Source: Mesotoga sp. UBA6090 (GTDB taxonomy: Bacteria > Thermotogota > Thermotogae > Petrotogales > Kosmotogaceae). Taken from it: 40,164 bases of DNA. Positions 33,793 through 40,164 of the stretch are shown here, piece by piece. Where the stretch lies: the NCBI RefSeq assembly GCF_002435945.1, contig NZ_DIXC01000018.1:1-40164 (forward strand), read 5' to 3'. The notes under the pieces were generated by a model. That model searched no databases, was not told the DNA's origin, and saw only the letters and a program-made list of their open reading frames with translations. The position numbers were made by a program, and so were the translations under genes. How positions within the stretch are numbered: position 1 is the first letter of the stretch; the number at the start of each line of letters is the position of its first letter.

Positions 33793-35445
33793 CTACTTAA
33801 GCCTGTCTATTAGTGATGAAATTGACTCCGCTGCTTCTTGAGGTACTCTGTCGAAACCCCCTCTCTCCACTTCTCTAGAGCGAAGGAAGTTCAATCTGTC
33901 AACCAGTCTGTCCCTAACGAGCTTCCTGTAATCTTCGTCAGATAAATCAGGCTGAAAACCCTGAATCTTCATTACTTCAAGCTCCTGGAAGGGTTCCCAG
34001 GAAACGAATTCAGCGCGATTCTCGACAATTGACTCCAGAATTCGGAGGGTAAGTTCTTTTGGAACCTTAGTTTGACCGAAGTGTCCGGTATTGAATATGT
34101 AACATTCAATACTTCTTCTGGCGAATAATCCAAGATAACGGTTAAAATCGTCAGATAGTGGATATGTTCTGAACGGGTTGGCATAAGGCTCTATAACAAG
34201 GGCATCGGGATCAACTCCCGGTGCCAACCGCTCGGCAGAGGTTCGCTTTGTTGCTAGAGTAGCACCCATGGCTGATGCTAGAACAGGATCTTTAACCTTG
34301 ATTACAGGAGGAATTGATGAGTCCTTCATCAACCACATAATTGCGTCCACAGGCTCAGCAAACTTGTCTACTCTATTTGGAGACCAAAGCTTTGATTTGA
34401 TCGCCCGCCCATTACCATTGCGAAGATCTTCAGTCACAATAACGACTCTTCCCTCATCATCCTGGGTAGCCCCTACATTCTGAACAGACAAAAGGAATCT
34501 ATTGTCTTCGCTGCTCAAAGGATAATCTGAAGTCTTGTCAAAGTAGGAAGGTTCTAGCGCCACGGAGGATCCGTCGGAAGAAGATATCACGAACGCATCG
34601 TCATGCAATACCGTTACGTCATACTTTCCGCCATGTTTGGCATGCGTCAGCGTGGATTTTCCGGACCCGGAGAGACCAAAGAATCCCACAACGAATTTTC
34701 TATCCTTAAGATTGTACCTCTTCTGCCCACCGTGGCAAGCAGCAAAACCCTGTCTGTTGGCACATCCCCACGCTAAGGTGAGGGTTCCTTTTTTAAATTC
34801 ACCGAAGTACCTCATCCCAAGAATAGCTGCGCAGTTATGCTCCGGATCGAAGAACGAAAGACCCAATGGGTGGTCGGGATGTTGCCAATCTGGATTGGAA
34901 AAAACAAATATGTCTCCTTCATTTTCACATCTTTCCGAAGACTCATACATTTCATTGTAGAACTCGTTGATTGGTTGGAAGTTCAACAACCAATTGTAGA
35001 TTAGGTTCTCATGAGTTTCGGGAACAAGTAGATGGGCCTTGACCATGAAATCTCTGTCGAGTCCTATATAAGCCTGCGCATGATACATCTTCTGTTTTCT
35101 GGTGTTGTAGATCGCCTCTCTGATTTTAGCTCCATATTCTGCTTCGCTTACTCCAGGCTCTCCGATGATTCTTCTCGCGGATGCACATCTTCCCGTCACA
35201 GCACCATCGTTGAAGAGAAGCACTTTTGAATCGGATTCAAGTCCAGTTTTCTCAGGTCTGTAAACTGGAAGATCTGTAACTATCGTACCTGGAGAGCTTT
35301 TAGCCAGCTTATATGCTTCACTTGGTGAAAAGACCGGCACAACATTATTTCCGTAGAAGGCAGTTTCTATTGTTACCCTAGACATTGAGAAGAGGGGATT
35401 ATCTCTTCCGATACTTCCCCTTATGAATCTGGAACCTGTTGACAT
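33793..35445 (-). CDS. pckA: Phosphoenolpyruvate carboxykinase (ATP type)
   Basis: It interconverts oxaloacetate and phosphoenolpyruvate with ATP/ADP and controls gluconeogenesis or anaplerosis in the cytoplasm. The 550-residue protein matches the ATP-dependent family in length. The kinase P-loop GFFGLSGSGKST (about residue 256) is the family's kinase-1a motif. HDDAFVIS is the metal-binding kinase-2-type segment, and AGxMG-like and TKRTSAERL segments follow. GTP-type enzymes carry a different P-loop (PSACGKT), so they are excluded. GGAGGTG precedes the ATG. It is monocistronic, with its own terminator, and 237 bases of apparently gene-free sequence upstream. Confidence 0.94.
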   Translation of the reverse strand: MSTGSRFIRGSIGRDNPLFSMSRVTIETAFYGNNVVPVFSPSEAYKLAKSSPGTIVTDLPVYRPEKTGLESDSKVLLFNDGAVTGRCASARRIIGEPGVSEAEYGAKIREAIYNTRKQKMYHAQAYIGLDRDFMVKAHLLVPETHENLIYNWLLNFQPINEFYNEMYESSERCENEGDIFVFSNPDWQHPDHPLGLSFFDPEHNCAAILGMRYFGEFKKGTLTLAWGCANRQGFAACHGGQKRYNLKDRKFVVGFFGLSGSGKSTLTHAKHGGKYDVTVLHDDAFVISSSDGSSVALEPSYFDKTSDYPLSSEDNRFLLSVQNVGATQDDEGRVVIVTEDLRNGNGRAIKSKLWSPNRVDKFAEPVDAIMWLMKDSSIPPVIKVKDPVLASAMGATLATKRTSAERLAPGVDPDALVIEPYANPFRTYPLSDDFNRYLGLFARRSIECYIFNTGHFGQTKVPKELTLRILESIVENRAEFVSWEPFQELEVMKIQGFQPDLSDEDYRKLVRDRLVDRLNFLRSREVERGGFDRVPQEAAESISSLIDRLK

Positions 35446-35682
35446 TTTTCACCTCCAAAAAAGAAAACCAAAAAGATTTGCAGATTCTTCGATCGAGTAT
35501 CCTTATTACTGTAAGAATTAGAAAAGCTCGCATAATCCACATAGATTGTGCGAATCACGATTAATCTAGCATCTTCGACCAAGAAAGGGGAAATAGGGAC
35601 AAGACTCTTCACGAAAAATACTGTAGAGTTATAATGGGTTAAGGTAACCAATCAACGAGCCACCATTTTTGAACTCACAGAA

Positions 35683-36948
35683 CTATTCTTCACAAGCTGA
35701 TTTTCGTCTTTTCCAGTTTCCCTCTCTTGAGAAAAGCTCCGCGATCTTCACAATTACCGTAACTGCCTTGTCCATTGAACTAATAGGAATGTATTCATAT
35801 CTTCCATGAAAATTATGGCCCCCAGTAAAGATATTAGGTGTCGGAAGTCCCATAAAAGAAAGGTGAGCTCCGTCTGTCCCGCCTCTTACAGGCTCTATTC
35901 TTGGCTCTATTGAGAGACTCTCCATGGCCTTTTTGGCAATCTCTACAACAATCATCTCTTCTTCTATCTTCTCTTTCATATTGTAATAGGAGTCTTTCAT
36001 ATTGAAAGCTACCGTGTCTTCTCCGTACTTTGAGTTCAGGAAAGCTGATATCTCCGCAATCAATTTCTTCTTTTTTTCGAACTTCTCTTTCGAATGATCC
36101 CTGATTATGTACTTGAGGACTGTTTCCTCCACAGATCCCTTTATGCTGCCCAGATGAAAGAACCCTTCCCGCTCTTCGGTTACAGCCGGTACTTCGTTTG
36201 AAGGCAGCATGCCGTTGAACTCGCATGCAATCAGAAGGGAATTCTTCATCCTACCTTTGGCGCTTCCTGGATGAATGTTCAATCCTTTGACAACAACTTC
36301 GGCACTGGCTGCGTTGAATGTCTCGTACTGAAGCTCTCCAAGAGCCCCTTCATCAACGGTATAAGCGTAATCGGCTCCAAATTTCTCTATACTGAAATGC
36401 TCTGTTCCTTTTCCAATCTCCTCATCCGGCGTAAATGCAATTCTTATCTTGCCATGCTTGATTTGAGAATTTGAGATCAAGTACTCCATAGCGGTGATGA
36501 TTTCCGCGACTCCTGCTTTGTCATCGGCTCCAAGCAGAGTAGTTCCATCCGTAACAATAAGCCTCTCCCCAACGTAGTTATACATCTCCGGATAGAGATC
36601 AGGATCAATATAGATATTTTTCTCTTCGTTGATCCGTATCTTTCCTCCTTGATAGTCAATAATCGAAGGTTTGATGTCCTTTCCGCTCATATCGGGGCTG
36701 GTATCCATGTGGGCAATAAATCCAATAACAGGGATGTCGGACTCGATATTTGATGGCAAGGTCCCCATTACATACCCATAATCATCCAGAACAACTTCTT
36801 TCAATCCTATTGACTCCATCTCTGCTTTAAGAATTCTGGCTAGTTCCAGTTGAGTATTCGTCGAAGGGAATGTCTTAGATTCAAAACTGGAAGTAGTCTC
36901 TACAGACACATACTTTACAAATCTCTCAATCAGTCTTTCCACAGTCAT
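35683..36948 (-). CDS. pepT: Peptidase T (tripeptide aminopeptidase)
   Basis: A cytoplasmic di-zinc M20 aminopeptidase that removes the N-terminal residue from tripeptides. The 421-residue length is typical. Zinc ligands and catalytic residues are visible: IAHMDTSPD (His80 and catalytic Asp), LLGADDKAGVAEI (bridging Asp), FTPDEEIGKG (catalytic Glu pair), YTVDEG (Asp) and the final GGHNFHGRYEY (His). VRGGTDGAHLSFMGLPTPNI fits PepT more closely than other M20 members. It is a single gene, with the broken transporter upstream... on its 3' flank toward lower coordinates lies pckA. Confidence 0.93.
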   Translation of the reverse strand: MTVERLIERFVKYVSVETTSSFESKTFPSTNTQLELARILKAEMESIGLKEVVLDDYGYVMGTLPSNIESDIPVIGFIAHMDTSPDMSGKDIKPSIIDYQGGKIRINEEKNIYIDPDLYPEMYNYVGERLIVTDGTTLLGADDKAGVAEIITAMEYLISNSQIKHGKIRIAFTPDEEIGKGTEHFSIEKFGADYAYTVDEGALGELQYETFNAASAEVVVKGLNIHPGSAKGRMKNSLLIACEFNGMLPSNEVPAVTEEREGFFHLGSIKGSVEETVLKYIIRDHSKEKFEKKKKLIAEISAFLNSKYGEDTVAFNMKDSYYNMKEKIEEEMIVVEIAKKAMESLSIEPRIEPVRGGTDGAHLSFMGLPTPNIFTGGHNFHGRYEYIPISSMDKAVTVIVKIAELFSREGNWKRRKSACEE

Positions 36949-36988
36949 TCTCCTTTCTCTGTCTTGGTTTATTCTTATGTATGAGAAC

Positions 36989-38286
36989 TTAGATCAACTC
37001 TCTCGGTCTTGCCGCAAATCGATTGGCTAATACGGCTGCAGAATTGAAGACCATTCCGGACACAGATACTACTTTTCTAGTCTTAACTCTCTTTAAGAGT
37101 ATCAGAGAAATTCCTCTAAGAACGAAGGTAACAAGAAAAAGGATCTGAATTCCAAAGAATTGATGCCCGCTGAAGGTCCAGCTATATCTGTTCAAATATG
37201 ATGCTAGAAATCCGCCCGCAAGTGAACCGGCAAGAGCGGAGGTGCCATTCGCGAATGAGAGCAATGCATAGTAAGACTGCACATCTACTCCTCTTAGCAA
37301 CTCAAGCATGGTAGTAAATGGACACAGGTTAATAGCACTCCACGAAGCAGTCCCAATCAACGTGTCGATGTACAAAAGATATACCGTTCCACTATCCATG
37401 AACATCCACAGTAAGGTTTTCAAAAACGCTCCAAAGACTCCGAACTCTAAAACCGCCTGCCCTCCGATTCTATCAGCCATCTTTCCCCACAATAGATAGA
37501 ATAACATTGTTAAAAGCGAAATAAAACGTTGAGAAAACTCAGAAAGGAATAGTCCAGCTTCATATTGACCAACTCATGATAAGAGAAAAACGGTGAAGTG
37601 ATTGCTATCGAGAATCTCCAGAAAGAATAGAAACTAAGATATGGCATGAACTTCTTGTCTCCAGCAACGGCCTTGAATAAGCCTCTTCCATAGCTTATTT
37701 CATGTGGAGGATCGTAATCGAAACCCAGCAATAATAAGCTTATCACCGCGCTGATTACTCCAAGAGTAATGATGGCTAAAAATCCCGTTCTTCCAGGAAA
37801 TGAATCAAAAATGAATGAATACAGAAGCGTTATAAGCATATTTGTAATTGTGAATGTCACGTTTCTTATGCTGAAAAACTTGGCAGACCCGGTCGAGGGG
37901 ACAACGTCTCTGATGATTGATACACAGAAATTGCCTGCAAGACTTGCAGAAAGCGAGAAGAAAGAAAGAATGACTAGAAGAAGAGACTGTCTGTTTATTC
38001 CTAAAGCAAGTGTGACCGAAATGAATGCCGTAGATAATCTTCCGGCAGAAGCGCAGATCATCATTGCTCGCTTTCTGCTTCCCACGGCTCTCACAATCGA
38101 AGGAGCAATCAACTGAACAAACTGAGAGACAGAGGAAAGAACTCCGATCAAAGCTATAACCGGTTCAGAGGCCCCAAATTCTAGAGCAAGCCCAGCCCCA
38201 AGGAAGCCCTGAGTAATCAAGAAGAAACCATTATAGATAGCACCCTCAAGAACCGAGAGGACCCTCGTTTGACTGTTTTTGTCCAA
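36989..38286 (-). pseudogene. MFS transporter split by one frameshift
   Basis: Two halves of one twelve-helix transporter lie end to end. The first (37510-38286, 258 residues) begins MDKNSQTRVLSVLEGAIYNG and ends in a stop after YSFLSFLNVLFRF. The second continues in another frame as QRFISLLTMLFYLLWGKMAD and runs to 36989. That WGKMADRIGG piece is the classic MFS loop motif (G-x3-D-R-x-G-G), expected in the middle. Sequence on both sides is well kept, so one indel near 37510-37545 explains the break. It may be a recent mutation or a sequencing error. The family branch is unknown and so is the substrate. Confidence 0.8.
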
Positions 38287-38461
38287 CTAATACATCTCCG
38301 GACATGAAGTGTTCTTGGAAAAGTTCTTTCCATTTGCGAAACTTCAAGTCAAAACGGCCACTAGAAAAGGCTTCATTCGGTAAGAATCAACTTCAGAATC
38401 AGCAAGACTTCAAGTTAACGAAATGTTTACAAATAAAAGCCGACAATCCTGCTCCACTATA

Positions 38462-38490
38462 TTGACAAACCCGACTTCTTTGGGTAGAAT
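38462..38490 (+). promoter_or_regulatory. Orphan near-consensus sigma70 promoter
   Basis: TTGACA (38462-38467, perfect) and TAGAAT (38485-38490, 5 of 6) are separated by exactly 17 bases. Transcription would start near 38497. The only thing downstream on this strand is a terminator at 38644-38669. Confidence 0.72.
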
Positions 38491-38496
38491 TAAATC

Positions 38497-38669
38497 AAAT
38501 AGATAAGTAACCCTTGAAACCCCAAAAGCTCGAACGGTCATTAAAAAAGGCAAAGTACACGAGACCAATATGCGAGTCCCCATCACCCCCCAAGTATGGA
38601 TGAAGGACAGGCATGTTGAAACCCCCTGGAATATCCCGATTTAAGCCGCCACACTGGCGGCTTTTTTTT
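38497..38669 (+). ncRNA. Candidate small RNA, about 170 nt
   Basis: A promoter (38462-38490) and a strong terminator (38644-38669) bracket about 170 bases without a credible frame. Inside, TTGAAACCCC occurs twice as a direct repeat (38514-38523 and 38616-38625), and short complements such as GGTC/GACC and GATA/TATC can pair. It lies between the starts or ends of minus-strand genes only, so it is not a leader for a known gene. The length is in the range of 6S RNA, but I cannot confirm the characteristic 6S central bubble. No match to SRP, tmRNA or RNase P motifs is seen. Confidence 0.45.
38644..38669 (+). terminator. Strong terminator between candidate RNA and degV
   Basis: AGCCGCCA (38644-38651) and TGGCGGCT (38655-38662) pair perfectly around CAC, followed by a run of T residues to 38669. 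In the minus direction it is preceded by A residues but followed only by TTAAAT, so it may also help end degV transcripts, less efficiently. Confidence 0.85.
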
Positions 38670-39528
38670 ACTCAAAGATTGCAGCAACACCAATTAAACC
38701 GGGGCCTGTGTGACAAACAAGTGATTGGGAGATCTGACCCGTGATTATTTCACTTATTCCTGCTGCCTCAATCTCGTCTACAGCTATCTTGAAAAACTCT
38801 CTAGTCTTCTCACTTTTGTCCGATGTATAAGCGGCAATGTTCAGCAATTTTTTGCCCTCAATGAAATGCAAGAGCTTATTTACCGAAGCTTTAACGGCTC
38901 TCTTCATGCCTCTTTCTCTTGAAACGCTGTGATAGACCCCATCTTCGCCAACGGTTATTACAGGCTTCAGATCTAGAAAATCCCCGATTGTTGCAGTAAC
39001 CTTTCCAATTCGTCCTCCAGCCTTAAGAAACTTTAGGACAGGTATGCAGAAGAAGACCTTGGATTTACTCACAGCATCGCGGATCTCGCTCACCACCTCT
39101 TCAAAGGTCAACCCTCGCCGGACCAGATCTATCCCCTTCATAGCAAGCAGTCCTGAGCCAATTGAAATGTTCTTTGAGTCTACTACCTCGACATTCACAT
39201 CGGAATGCTTTTCGGAGAAGTCTCTGACAAAAGTATTCACTTGCCCCAGAGTCCCGCTTAGACCGCTAGATATTCCAATATAAAGGAACTCCCTGAATCC
39301 CTTCTCGTAAAGGCTGTCAAAAGCCTCCCCGATTTCCGACTGCCTTGGAAGCGATGTTTTTGGGAACTTATCTTCCATGTACTGAAGAAGATCTGAAGTA
39401 GTGATATCAATGTTGTCTCTATATTCCTTGCCATCGAGAATTATCTTCAGTGGAATGACTCTAACGTTATCTCTTTCTTTCATCGAATCAGGAAGATCAC
39501 ATCCTGAATCCACTATGACTCCAATCAT
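38668..39528 (-). CDS. DegV family fatty-acid-binding protein
   Basis: A 286-residue cytoplasmic protein that binds a fatty acid; family members in Gram-positives (FakB) present it to the kinase FakA, and TM841 of Thermotoga is the structural prototype. Landmarks are the opening VIVDSGCDLP, VIPLKIILDGKEYRDN, the fatty-acid-contacting TSLPRQSEIGEAF, GISSGLSGTLGQV, VVDSKNISIGSGLLA and the late HTGPGLIGVAA. The start follows AGGGGG. No fakA-like kinase gene lies nearby. It overlaps the T run of the terminator at its 3' end. Confidence 0.9.
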   Translation of the reverse strand: MIGVIVDSGCDLPDSMKERDNVRVIPLKIILDGKEYRDNIDITTSDLLQYMEDKFPKTSLPRQSEIGEAFDSLYEKGFREFLYIGISSGLSGTLGQVNTFVRDFSEKHSDVNVEVVDSKNISIGSGLLAMKGIDLVRRGLTFEEVVSEIRDAVSKSKVFFCIPVLKFLKAGGRIGKVTATIGDFLDLKPVITVGEDGVYHSVSRERGMKRAVKASVNKLLHFIEGKKLLNIAAYTSDKSEKTREFFKIAVDEIEAAGISEIITGQISQSLVCHTGPGLIGVAAIFE

Positions 39529-39638
39529 TTGGCAAACCCCCTGTCAAAAAAGGTCTCTCTTACGCTTTCACAAGACCACTGTTTTCGCCAATCTGTTTAG
39601 AAAGGCTCCCTATGGCCAACATATTGAACAACCCAACA

Positions 39639-40073
39639 TTAATTACCATTCAGGTGCAGCGTGCTTCGCCGCGTTTTAATGGAATCCCTGTAGTATTCAA
39701 AACTCGTCTTTGGGATGCGTTTCAGATCATTATTATAATACAATAATACCAGGCCAAAGCTCTTCGAATAACCACGCGCCCATTCGAAATTATCCATCAA
39801 AGTCCAGACAAAACAACCTCTTAAATCCACCCCTCCTTTTATTGTATTAAGAGCAGCTGAAAAATGCTCTCTCAGATACTCAGTTCTACAATAATCAACG
39901 GAGCATCCAACAACGTGTCTTTGCCCGCAATACCGTTCTCGGTAACGTATATCGGTTTCTTACCAAACTCTTTGTAGGCCCTGAAGAGAAAAGCTTCAAG
40001 GCCCTCCGGGCAGATCTCCCAGCTCATCTCGCTCTTCGGTAGTTCTCCTTGAAGCGACTTCGCTGCCAAGTAT
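39639..40073 (-). pseudogene. C-terminal piece of a GH1 beta-glucosidase, frameshifted
   Basis: The remnant starts at the inverted-repeat edge (AAKSLQGELPKSEMSWEI). It keeps the catalytic nucleophile motif IYVTENGIAG, shifts frame near 39890, and continues as TEYLREHFSAALNTIKGG and CFVWTLMDNFEWARGYSKSF to a stop at 39639. This matches the last third of family 1 glycosidases such as Thermotoga BglA. The acid/base NEP motif and the TIM-barrel start are missing because the repeat replaces them. It is not functional. Loss by insertion or rearrangement at 40073/40074 is the likely cause. Confidence 0.85.
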
Positions 40074-40164
40074 CCTAAGTTCCCGAAAAGTCTAACGATG
40101 AAAACCATTTAAAGCTTTGAAAAGACTGAGTTAGGGTTGTTTTCTCTAGGTTTATTCCTCGTTA
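40074..40164 (-). repeat. Right copy of the 91-base inverted repeat
   Basis: Inverted partner of 1-91. The shared element ends exactly at TTAGG (40074-40078 on this strand), where the GH1 sequence resumes. The outer 25 bases are identical to the left copy. Both copies reach the window edge at the same internal position, which suggests that the assembly stopped inside a repeated element. Confidence 0.85.

Noticed and set aside
35607..35635. TATAAT on the plus strand before the end of pepT as another orphan promoter
   Set aside because: No acceptable -35 hexamer at 16-18 bases, and no terminator follows in the expected range.

Overview
The window looks like a draft contig from a mesophilic or moderately thermophilic member of the Thermotogota, most like Mesotoga or its Kosmotogales relatives. 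This is judged from memory of protein style, strong GGAGG(T) ribosome binding sites, a moderate GC content and the gene mix (ribose ABC operon, DegV, PEP carboxykinase, desulforedoxin, beta-glucosidase, GGDEF protein). No database search was possible, so the genus is an inference.

Layout. Positions 1-91 and 40074-40164 are inverted copies of one 91-base repeat, with 84 identical positions. The left copy abuts an IS4-type transposase remnant (to 827), and the right copy cuts off a GH1 beta-glucosidase. After the remnant comes a broken CHASE4-like sensor gene (908-1585). A complete ribose operon, rbsR-rbsA-rbsC-rbsB-rbsK, runs leftward (7016 to 1756). It has a nested LacI-type operator in front and a strong terminator between rbsB and rbsK. 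A solo sugar nucleotidyltransferase (7249) and a membrane diguanylate cyclase (8233-9999) follow. Next is a leftward trio: a small YgjP-N-like protein, an M24 peptidase and a secreted double-chagasin protein (12206 to 10049). A decayed two-domain acetyltransferase precedes threonine synthase. A chaperone block (dnaK, hsp20, Clp ATPase; 14638-19425) begins at a near-consensus promoter.

From 19482 to 31916 the genes are mixed: a 2-hydroxyacid dehydrogenase, a secreted FnIII-like protein, a 41-residue desulforedoxin, xanthine phosphoribosyltransferase, an exported beta-barrel protein, an M28 peptidase, a helical-repeat protein and an ABC-F ATPase. Among them lie relics of a beta-barrel protein, an SDR, a GNAT and a radical-SAM gene that has lost its 5' end. 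The last part carries an ATP-grasp enzyme, PEP carboxykinase, peptidase T, a frameshifted MFS transporter and DegV.

Two things stand out. First, about nine genes are broken, several by more than one lesion, so the region is eroding or the assembly has many errors. Second, two stretches without any gene (33336-33792 and 38287-38667) each contain a sigma70-like promoter with a 17-base spacer. In each, a strong intrinsic terminator follows 140-175 bases later on the same strand, with no credible ORF between. These are candidate small RNAs. I found no CRISPR array, tRNA, rRNA or phage module.
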